From contig SUUD01000119.1 of assembly GCA_015062715.1 (NCBI GenBank), positions 1 to 6,447 of the forward strand: 6,447 nucleotides of DNA, read 5' to 3'. The stretch comes from Olsenella sp. GTDB taxonomy: Bacteria; Actinomycetota; Coriobacteriia; Coriobacteriales; Atopobiaceae. A program made the position numbers and the translations under genes. The notes under the pieces were generated by a model. That model saw nothing but the letters and a program-made list of their open reading frames with translations, searched no databases and was not told where the DNA came from. This document shows positions 1 to 5,312 of this stretch, piece by piece (positions within the stretch are counted from its first letter, which is position 1; the number at the start of each line of letters is the position of its first letter).

Positions 1-1445
1 CGCTCGCGGCGGGGCGCGACCTCGAGGACCCGCGGTCGGTGCGGGCGCTCTGCGACGCCGCCCCCGACGTGGTGCGCTGGCTCGAGCGCCTGGGGGTCGT
101 CTTCAGCCGCGACGCCGCGGGAGAGATTGCCCTTAGGGCGTTCGGCGGGCAGAGCAAGCGCCGCACCGCCTATGCGGGGGCTTCCACGGGCAAGCAGATC
201 GTCACGGCGCTGGTGCAGCGCTGCCGCGAGCTCGAGGTCACGGGGCGCGTCGAGCGTCGGCTGGGGCTCACCTTCCACTCCGCGCTCATCGAGGGCGGGC
301 GCTGCCATGGCGCCGTCTTCGCCAACCCCATGACGGGCGAGGTGGTCCCCGTGCGGGCCGACGCCACCATCATGGCGACCGGCGGGATGAACAGGCTCTT
401 CGGCAAGACCACGGGTTCCGAGCTGTGCGACGGGTACGCGGCGGGCAGGCTCCTCTCCCAGGGCGTCGAGCTGCGCAACCTCGAGTTCATCCAGTACCAC
501 CCCACGACCATTGAGACGTCGCACAAGCGCATGCTCGTGACCGAGGCGGCGCGCGGCGAGGGCGGCAGGCTCTACTACCTGCGCGATGGCGAGCGGGTCT
601 ACTTCATGGAGGAGCTCTTTGGCGAACGGGGCAACCTCATGCCCCGCGACGTCGTGTCCAAGTGCATCTACGACTGCCCCTCGCAGGTCTACCTCGACAT
701 CACCTTCCTGGGCGAGCGGCTCATCCACGAGCGGCTGGGAGAGGTGTACGACCTCTGCCAGAGGTACCTGGACCTCGACGTCACCAGGCAGAGCATTCCC
801 GTGGCGCCCTCCATCCACTTCTTCATGGGCGGCATCCGCGTGGACGACCGCCACCAGACCAACGTGGGCGGCCTCTACGCCGTGGGCGAGTGCGCGTCCA
901 AGTACCACGGCGCGAACCGCCTGGGCGGCAACTCGCTTTTGGCTGCCGCCTACTCCGGCCGCGTCGCTGCCCAGGCGGCGGACGACGACGGCGCATGCGG
1001 CGAGGCACTGTCCTTCGACGCCTACGTGGGGCAGGTTGCGGGCGAGCTCGAGCGGGCCGGCGCGAGCAGGAGCCCCTACCCCGCGGAGTACGTGCAGCAG
1101 CACCTGGCCGACTGCATGAACCGGGGCCTTGGCATCACGCGCGACGCCGACCGGCTGCGCGAGGCCCTCGAAGAGCTCGCCTTCTACCAGGACATGGTGG
1201 CGCACCTGCGCCTCGACCCGCAGGTCTCCCTCTACGAGGGCTACCGCCTGCCCTCCATGGTGCTCCTTGGCCGCGCCATCGCCCAGAGCGCGCTCGCGCG
1301 CGAGGAGTCGCGCGGCTCGCACATCCGAACCGACTTTCCCGAGACGCGCGAGGAGTATCGTGCCTGCTCGGTCGTGCGCATGGGGGAGGGCGGACCCGAG
1401 GTCCGCTTCGTCAACGAGGCGCGGAAGGGTGGTGAGCCCGCATGA
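1..1445 (+). CDS. frdA: Fumarate reductase/succinate dehydrogenase flavoprotein subunit, 5' partial
   Basis: Catalytic FAD subunit that interconverts fumarate and succinate on the cytoplasmic face of the membrane complex; in an anaerobe the fumarate-reducing direction is likely (inferred). The frame is open from the left edge (first full codon at base 3), so the start and the N-terminal dinucleotide-binding and flavin-attachment region are outside; the GTG at 39 is internal. Visible motifs match the E. coli FrdA active site: QYHPTT (His at 498-500), TEAARGEGG (Glu at 543-545), MPRD (proton-shuttle Arg at 645-647), IHFFMGG (His at 816-818) and HGANRLGGNS (Arg at 918-920). The C-terminal helical part includes ESRGSHIRTDFPE, as in the family, and the end looks complete. 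The stop overlaps the frdB start (ATGA), implying translational coupling. Fumarate versus succinate preference cannot be read from sequence. Other FAD-dependent reductases of the superfamily are less likely given the frdB partner. Confidence 0.95.
   Translation, partial: LAAGRDLEDPRSVRALCDAAPDVVRWLERLGVVFSRDAAGEIALRAFGGQSKRRTAYAGASTGKQIVTALVQRCRELEVTGRVERRLGLTFHSALIEGGRCHGAVFANPMTGEVVPVRADATIMATGGMNRLFGKTTGSELCDGYAAGRLLSQGVELRNLEFIQYHPTTIETSHKRMLVTEAARGEGGRLYYLRDGERVYFMEELFGERGNLMPRDVVSKCIYDCPSQVYLDITFLGERLIHERLGEVYDLCQRYLDLDVTRQSIPVAPSIHFFMGGIRVDDRHQTNVGGLYAVGECASKYHGANRLGGNSLLAAAYSGRVAAQAADDDGACGEALSFDAYVGQVAGELERAGASRSPYPAEYVQQHLADCMNRGLGITRDADRLREALEELAFYQDMVAHLRLDPQVSLYEGYRLPSMVLLGRAIAQSALAREESRGSHIRTDFPETREEYRACSVVRMGEGGPEVRFVNEARKGGEPA
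1425..1435 (+). promoter_or_regulatory. Ribosome-binding site of frdB
   Basis: The segment AAGGGTGGTGA resembles the consensus AAGGAGGTGA and ends 6 nt before the ATG at 1442. It lies within the last codons of frdA. It supports ATG 1442 as the frdB start and coupled translation of the two subunits. Confidence 0.7.
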
Positions 1446-2119
1446 TCGTGAGGGTGAGGCGCCAGGAGTCCCCCGAGTCGGAGCCCTTCTGGCAGGCATT
1501 CGACTACGGGAGCTGCGGCCGCCAGACCGTGGCAAAGGTCCTTGACGAGCTCAACTACCGTGACGACCTCTTCGACGTCGAGAGGACGCCCGCCCGTCGC
1601 ATCCGCTGGGAGCGCAGCTGCATGCAAATGATGTGCGGCGCCTGCGCCATCGTCATCAACGGATGGCCGGGCCTTGCCTGCTCGGAGTTCGTCGACACGG
1701 ACGCCCTGCCCGAGCTTGTCCTGGAGCCGCTCACCAAGTTCCCGGTCGTCTCCGACCTGGTCGTCGACCGCTCGTGCATAGCCGAGCACCTCAAGCAGGC
1801 CGAGGTCTTCCTGGGGGAGCGTGGGGACGTGGACCCGCGCGAGCTGGGGCGGCAGTACGAGGTGGCCAAGTGCCTCAAGTGCGGGCTCTGTCTGGAGGTC
1901 TGCCCCAACTACACGGGGCCCGACGGCACCTTCTTCGGGGCGCCGCTGGCCAACGAGGCCTACCTCTGGCACAGCTCCGGGGCGAGCCGCGCGGACGAGC
2001 TGCGCGACCAGTATCGCCTCCACTTCGCACGGGGCTGCTCCAAGTCGCTCGCCTGTCGTGACATCTGCCCCGTGGGCATGCCCACGCTCTCGTCCATTGG
2101 CTACATGAACCGCGCGTGA
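1442..2119 (+). CDS. frdB: Fumarate reductase/succinate dehydrogenase iron-sulfur subunit
   Basis: Electron-transfer subunit carrying three Fe-S clusters between the quinone site and the FrdA flavin. The 225-residue protein has an N-terminal plant-ferredoxin-like domain with [2Fe-2S] ligands Cys60, 65, 68 and 80 (CxxxxCGxC then 11 residues to Cys), the same spacing as E. coli FrdB. The C-terminal domain has CxxCxxCxxxCP at Cys144, 147, 150 and 154, then Cys199, 205 and 209 (Cx5Cx3CP). By analogy with E. coli, 144/147/150/209 hold [4Fe-4S] and 154/199/205 hold [3Fe-4S]. Position 204-equivalent and all other ligands are present, so no cluster appears lost. The [2Fe-2S] loop reads CMQMMCGAC, unlike the CREGxCGSC style of many homologues. 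ATG 1442 overlaps the frdA stop and has a good ribosome-binding site. No membrane subunit follows; the next gene is convergent, so this is the operon end. Confidence 0.95.
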   Translation: MIVRVRRQESPESEPFWQAFDYGSCGRQTVAKVLDELNYRDDLFDVERTPARRIRWERSCMQMMCGACAIVINGWPGLACSEFVDTDALPELVLEPLTKFPVVSDLVVDRSCIAEHLKQAEVFLGERGDVDPRELGRQYEVAKCLKCGLCLEVCPNYTGPDGTFFGAPLANEAYLWHSSGASRADELRDQYRLHFARGCSKSLACRDICPVGMPTLSSIGYMNRA

Positions 2120-2139
2120 GCGGGCCCGCATCGCCTCAC
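2116..2139. other. Short inverted repeats between the convergent frdB and amylase stop codons
   Basis: Only 16 bp separate the two stop codons. They contain the perfect 10-bp palindrome gcgggcccgc (2120-2129), and GTGA/TCAC arms at 2116-2119 and 2136-2139 could frame a weak bulged hairpin. There is no T-tract on either strand. It might contribute to termination of both transcripts, but the evidence is thin. Confidence 0.25.
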
Positions 2140-3617
2140 TCGCGGCCAGGGCGCACGATGATGGGAATGTTGGACAGGGCCTCGGCGGCGGCCTCTGGCA
2201 GGTAGGCCGACACGAGCGCGCCTCCTGCGGGGAACCTTGCCGTGCCGTCTTCGCCGATTGTCACCTCGCCCTCCTCGCCCAGCACGCAGCGCCAGCGCTC
2301 TCCGGCATGGGAGGTGCCGACCCCCATGAGCTTCTCGGCCCCGTCGCGGCGCGAGACGATGACCGCGCAGCCCGGGCCCTCCTCGGAGCCCTCGCGCGTC
2401 CAGCCGATGGCATCCGGCTCGTCAAAGTAGTCGCGCTGCGGCCCGAAGGCGCACGACTGGCGGATCTCCATGAGCAGGGGCAGCTCGGCGACGGCGGGGA
2501 TGCCGTCGTTGGGCAGGCCGTAGAGGTCGGCGAAGAACACGCAGGGATAGCCCGCCTCGCGCAGGAGGACGAGGGCGTAGGCGGCCGGCTTGAACCAGTG
2601 GCGGACGGTCGACTCGAGCGCCTGGTCGGGCTGGGTGTCGTGGTTCTCCACGAAGGTGACGGCATGGATGGGATCGCAGGCGACGAGCGTCCCGTCGAAG
2701 AGGGTGCGCAGGTCGCACGTCTCGGGACTCTCGCTGGCGTGGAAGAAGTTGAAGTGCAGGGGCACGTCGAAGAGCGAGAGGGCCCGCTCCTCGCCCAGGT
2801 AGTCGGTGAGGGAGCCGACGTCGCGTGCCCAGTACTCGCCCACGACGAAGAGCTCGTGGTCGACCGAGTCGCGCATGTCGGCGAGCCAGCGCCGGTAGAA
2901 GTCGCGGCTCATGTGCTTGAGCGCGTCGAGGCGCAGCCCGTTGACCCCGGTGACGCGCAGGTACCAGCGGCCCCACGTGGCGAGCTGCCGATAGACGCGC
3001 TCGTCCGCGAGGTCCACGTCCATGCCCATCAGGTAGTCGAAGTTGCCGTTCTCGGAGTGGTCGACATCTGTCGCCCACTCCTTGCCGGCGAAGCGCCAGA
3101 GGCCCTGGCGCTGCCCGAGCTCGTCCCAGTCGCAGCCGGTGAAGCAGCTTGCGTCCCATTCGAAGCGGTCGAGCGCACCCGCGCGGCCGGGGAAGGTGAA
3201 GCGCGACCACGTGTCGATGGCCGTGGTGTCGCCGATGTCCTCGCGACGGTCGGCGGGATCGACCTCGACGGCCTCGACCCGTTCGAGCCCGTCCCCGCCC
3301 ATCTTGTGGTTGAGCACGACGTCGCCGAGCACCTGGACGCCTGCGTCCTGAAGCGCGCGCACGGCCTCGACGTACTCCTCACGGGTGCCGTACTTGGTGC
3401 GCACGGTGCCCTTCTGGTCAAACTCCCCCAGGTCCCAGAGGTCGTAGGCGCCATAGCCCACGTCGTTTGCGCCGGCCTGGCCCTTGTAGGCGGGCGGCAG
3501 CCACGCGGCGGTGAAGCCGAGCGACGCGAGGTTGTCGGCACGCTCCGCCATGCGGCGCCAGTGCTGGCCGTCGGGCGGCAGGTACCAGCTGAACCCCTGG
3601 AGCATCATTCCGTTCAT
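2136..3617 (-). CDS. amyA: Cytoplasmic alpha-amylase, GH13 family (AmyA-like)
   Basis: Endo-acting alpha-1,4-glucan hydrolase, 493 residues, close to the 495 of E. coli cytoplasmic AmyA and similar from end to end. There is no signal peptide: the protein begins MNGMMLQGFSWYLPPDG and runs straight into the first barrel strand, so intracellular maltodextrin or glycogen is the likely substrate (inferred). The GH13 conserved regions are present in order: DVVLNHKMGGD (99-109), GLRLDALKH (227-235) with nucleophile Asp231 and Arg229, FVVGEYW (257-263) with acid/base Glu261, and FVENHDTQP (322-330) with transition-state Asp327. The family segments WLPPAYKG and DLWDLGEFDQKG lie at 39-46 and 59-70, and GNFDYLMG at 191-198 closes domain B. 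The C-terminal beta domain runs from about 400 to the end. Start ATG at 3617 follows a strong ribosome-binding site. No sugar transporter or regulator is adjacent. Maltohexaose-forming or other product specificity cannot be judged. Confidence 0.93.
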   Translation of the reverse strand: MNGMMLQGFSWYLPPDGQHWRRMAERADNLASLGFTAAWLPPAYKGQAGANDVGYGAYDLWDLGEFDQKGTVRTKYGTREEYVEAVRALQDAGVQVLGDVVLNHKMGGDGLERVEAVEVDPADRREDIGDTTAIDTWSRFTFPGRAGALDRFEWDASCFTGCDWDELGQRQGLWRFAGKEWATDVDHSENGNFDYLMGMDVDLADERVYRQLATWGRWYLRVTGVNGLRLDALKHMSRDFYRRWLADMRDSVDHELFVVGEYWARDVGSLTDYLGEERALSLFDVPLHFNFFHASESPETCDLRTLFDGTLVACDPIHAVTFVENHDTQPDQALESTVRHWFKPAAYALVLLREAGYPCVFFADLYGLPNDGIPAVAELPLLMEIRQSCAFGPQRDYFDEPDAIGWTREGSEEGPGCAVIVSRRDGAEKLMGVGTSHAGERWRCVLGEEGEVTIGEDGTARFPAGGALVSAYLPEAAAEALSNIPIIVRPGRE

Positions 3618-3622
3618 GTGCG

Positions 3623-3630
3623 CCTCCCTT
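3623..3630 (-). promoter_or_regulatory. Ribosome-binding site of the amylase gene
   Basis: On the minus strand this reads AAGGGAGG, 5 nt before the ATG at 3617-3615. It favours this Met over the two further Met codons at residues 4 and 5. Confidence 0.75.
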
Positions 3631-3645
3631 CAAAGCGACGCAGTG

Positions 3646-3661
3646 TGCCGGCGGGCCGGCA
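3646..3661 (-). other. GC-rich hairpin in the amylase leader
   Basis: A 6-bp perfect stem (TGCCGG/CCGGCA) closes a 4-nt loop. It sits about 15 bp upstream of the amylase ribosome-binding site. If the promoter candidate at 3666-3674 is real, the hairpin would fall at or just after the transcription start. A regulatory role is only a possibility. Confidence 0.35.
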
Positions 3662-3665
3662 GGGG

Positions 3666-3674
3666 AGTATCCTA
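3666..3674 (-). promoter_or_regulatory. Possible -10 element of the amylase promoter
   Basis: On the minus strand the sequence is TAGGATACT, offering TAGGAT or GATACT as a -10 hexamer in an otherwise GC-rich gap. No convincing -35 is found 16-18 nt upstream, so the assignment is weak. The gene may also be read through from the upstream transpeptidase gene. Confidence 0.22.
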
Positions 3675-3710
3675 CCCAGTTCTTTGTGCGTCGTGTGGAG
3701 GGGCCGCACG

Positions 3711-3728
3711 GGGCCGGGCGACCGGCCC
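3711..3728 (-). terminator. GC-rich stem-loop after the L,D-transpeptidase gene
   Basis: A perfect 7-bp stem (GGGCCGG/CCGGCCC) with a 4-nt loop lies 9 bp beyond the stop codon of the transpeptidase gene. Its position suits an intrinsic terminator and GC-rich bacteria often use stems with poor T-tracts. No T-run follows on the minus strand, so termination may be partial or the stem may only protect the mRNA end. Confidence 0.42.
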
Positions 3729-3737
3729 GGGTCCTGG

Positions 3738-5153
3738 CTAGTGAACATAGACGGTGTCGCCCACCCTCACGAGCTCAAAGAGCTCCGCCGCCTTGGCATA
3801 GGGCAGGTTCACGCAGCCATGGCTCCCGTCGTAGATGTAGATGTCGCCACCAAAGCTCGAGCGCCATGTGGCGTCATGTAGGCCGTTGCCCGCATAGAAC
3901 GGCATCCAATAGTCGACGGGGGTCCTGTAGTCGGGCTCGCCGTCGCCGTCCTGGTCGGCGCCGACCAGCGTGACGTTGCGTTCCTTGGCCTGGATCGCGA
4001 ACGTGCCGGTGGGGGTGTAACGCACGGCATCGGGCGTGCCCGTGACGACGAAGCTCTCCCAGATGATGTTGCCGCTCTCGTCGTACATGCGGGCGTACTG
4101 CGTGGCGAGGCACACGTCGATGTGACGCCCCCGGTCCCTTGCCCCGGGCGTCTCGTCGGGCACGCGCAGCAGCGGGAACATCTTCGCCTCGATCGGCTCT
4201 TCGGAGAGGCTCCTGAGGGCGGCCACGATCAGCTCGGTGTTGTCGTCCCTCCAGGTGTGCCACTCGTACCGGGAGTCGCTGTAGTTGATGGCAGGGCTCA
4301 GGACGTCATCTACCCACGTCGCGATCTTACCCTCGTCAATCGTGATCTGGCCATCTGCGATCCCGAGCCACGAGCGGATGTCGCCACGCTCAATCCGGTA
4401 GCCCTCCTCGCCGTTGACGAGGATGGGGATCGAGAGGTCGAGCATCGCATTGCCTTCGTCGGCCACGGCCTCCAGCGAGGAGGTGTCCTCGTCCGCCGCC
4501 GGGGCGACGAGCACGTCGTCCCCAAGCTCGCTGCCAGGGCCGAGTGCGGACGCCGCCTGCGCGAGCGCCGCCGCCACCGCCGAGGCATCCATCTGGGCGC
4601 CCTCTGCACCAGGCACCACCTCGAACGACTCGCGCTCCTCCACATAGGCGACGCTCGGGGCACCTGATGGGCTTGCGGTCTTGTTCCACGCCTCCACCTG
4701 TGCGCCTACATATCCGGCGAGCTTCTCTTCGTCGTAGCTCAGCTTGCGGGGACTCGCGACCGAGCGAGTGGAGAGGACCTCCGCCGGCCATGCCCAGGGA
4801 TTGCCGGAAAGGGCCTCCAGATCGGCGGCAAGGGAGGACGGATTGGGGGCAAGCCCAATGTCCGGGCCGGTTATGGCTATCGAGAAATCGCCCTTCGTGA
4901 AGGTCTCGCAGTAGGAGTCGCACGCCTCCTGGCACGCCGCCGCAAGGCTCTCGTGCGGCTCCCAGGCAAGTGAGGTCCCTGCAAACGTGGTGCCCGGCAT
5001 GAAGTGCGACGAAAAGAAGACGGCTCCCGCCACGTAGGCTGCTGCGAGCAATGCCACAAGGACGGGCATGACGAGAAGCGCTGCGCGCGGCCGATGTGAG
5101 GCCCCATGGCCCTCAGGTTGCCCCGACCCCTTCATGTGATTGGCGGCTGCCAT
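3738..5153 (-). CDS. Membrane-anchored L,D-transpeptidase (YkuD domain) with PG_binding_4-type repeats
   Basis: Predicted to form 3-3 peptidoglycan cross-links or attach molecules to stem peptides outside the membrane; 471 residues. Residues 1-23 are a polar cytoplasmic tail with basic residues at 21-23, about 24-46 form one hydrophobic anchor, and the rest is extracytoplasmic. Two regions (about 89-160 and 238-290) resemble the putative peptidoglycan-binding domain often fused to such enzymes; each ends in a matching segment, YDEEKLAGYV and IDEGKIATWV. The YkuD domain covers about 343-471: GLHDATW with His426, then SHGCVNLP with catalytic Cys447. Start: ATG 5153 has GGGAGGAG just upstream. 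In-frame ATGs at 5210, 5216 and 5231 lack equally good sites, and the open frame continues to 6275 only as antisense of the flavodiiron gene. Odd points are an Asp-rich loop at 400-408 and Cx3Cx3C at 74-82. The exact substrate is unknown. Confidence 0.9.
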   Translation of the reverse strand: MAAANHMKGSGQPEGHGASHRPRAALLVMPVLVALLAAAYVAGAVFFSSHFMPGTTFAGTSLAWEPHESLAAACQEACDSYCETFTKGDFSIAITGPDIGLAPNPSSLAADLEALSGNPWAWPAEVLSTRSVASPRKLSYDEEKLAGYVGAQVEAWNKTASPSGAPSVAYVEERESFEVVPGAEGAQMDASAVAAALAQAASALGPGSELGDDVLVAPAADEDTSSLEAVADEGNAMLDLSIPILVNGEEGYRIERGDIRSWLGIADGQITIDEGKIATWVDDVLSPAINYSDSRYEWHTWRDDNTELIVAALRSLSEEPIEAKMFPLLRVPDETPGARDRGRHIDVCLATQYARMYDESGNIIWESFVVTGTPDAVRYTPTGTFAIQAKERNVTLVGADQDGDGEPDYRTPVDYWMPFYAGNGLHDATWRSSFGGDIYIYDGSHGCVNLPYAKAAELFELVRVGDTVYVH

Positions 5154-5156
5154 GCT

Positions 5157-5164
5157 CTCCTCCC
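5157..5164 (-). promoter_or_regulatory. Ribosome-binding site deciding the L,D-transpeptidase start
   Basis: On the minus strand this reads GGGAGGAG; its GGAGG core ends 5 nt before the ATG at 5153-5151. It is the best site near any of the candidate in-frame ATGs, so it fixes the start at MAAANHMKGS. Confidence 0.75.
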
Positions 5165-5185
5165 AGTGCGTACCAACGGAGATGA

Positions 5186-5194
5186 AGTCTAGCA
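5186..5194 (-). promoter_or_regulatory. Possible extended -10 promoter of the L,D-transpeptidase gene
   Basis: On the minus strand the sequence is TGCTAGACT, fitting the extended -10 pattern TGnTAnnnT with four of six hexamer matches. Transcription would start near 5179, giving a leader of about 25 nt containing the ribosome-binding site. This agrees with the start at 5153 and would exclude the more upstream ATGs. No good -35 is visible. Confidence 0.3.
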
Positions 5195-5267
5195 GAGGCA
5201 CGTTGTCCATGGGCATGGTGGCGTCTTCCATGCCCTCGCCCGAATTGCCCAATCCCGTAGCGCCGTC

Positions 5268-5276
5268 TGGTACCAT
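5268..5276 (+). promoter_or_regulatory. Possible extended -10 promoter of the flavodiiron protein gene
   Basis: TGGTACCAT fits TGnTAnnnT, with TACCAT matching four of six bases of TATAAT. Transcription would begin near 5283, about 30 nt before the ATG at 5313. TTGCCC at 5245-5250 could serve as a poor -35, but at 20 nt the spacing is long. TTGCCC lies inside the small inverted repeat ATTG-CC-CAAT (5244-5253), a possible but unproven operator half-site pair. Confidence 0.3.
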
Positions 5277-5297
5277 GGTCGAGCACGCTTCCCGACC

Positions 5298-5305
5298 GGA
5301 AAGGA
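5298..5305 (+). promoter_or_regulatory. Ribosome-binding site of the flavodiiron protein gene
   Basis: GGAAAGGA lies 7 nt before ATG 5313. It supports that start; the ATG at 5305 is out of frame. Confidence 0.65.
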
Positions 5306-5312
5306 TGCGACC

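Noticed and set aside
39..1445. GTG at 39 as the start of the flavoprotein gene
   Set aside because: The frame is open and family-like from base 3, and a start here would drop the whole N-terminal FAD-binding part of the family. The gene simply begins outside the window.
1241..2131. 296-codon minus-strand open frame opposite frdA/frdB
   Set aside because: It is the reverse of two strongly supported genes and shows no recognisable domain.
2116..2139. A firm bidirectional terminator between frdB and the amylase
   Set aside because: The palindrome has no loop in its perfect form, the larger hairpin is bulged and short, and no T-tract follows on either strand. It is kept only as a low-confidence sequence feature.
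2307..3881. 524-codon plus-strand open frame opposite the amylase
   Set aside because: It is antisense to a gene with full GH13 catalytic motifs, has no ribosome-binding site that I can see and a composition typical of reverse-strand shadows in GC-rich DNA. It also runs into the next gene.
5208..5231. Upstream in-frame ATGs at 5231, 5216 and 5210 as transpeptidase starts
   Set aside because: Their upstream sequences have weaker ribosome-binding sites than the GGGAGGAG before 5153, and the possible -10 element at 5186-5194 lies downstream of them. They cannot be fully excluded.
5305..5307. ATG at 5305 as the flavodiiron start
   Set aside because: It is 8 nt from ATG 5313 and therefore out of frame with the flavodiiron protein.
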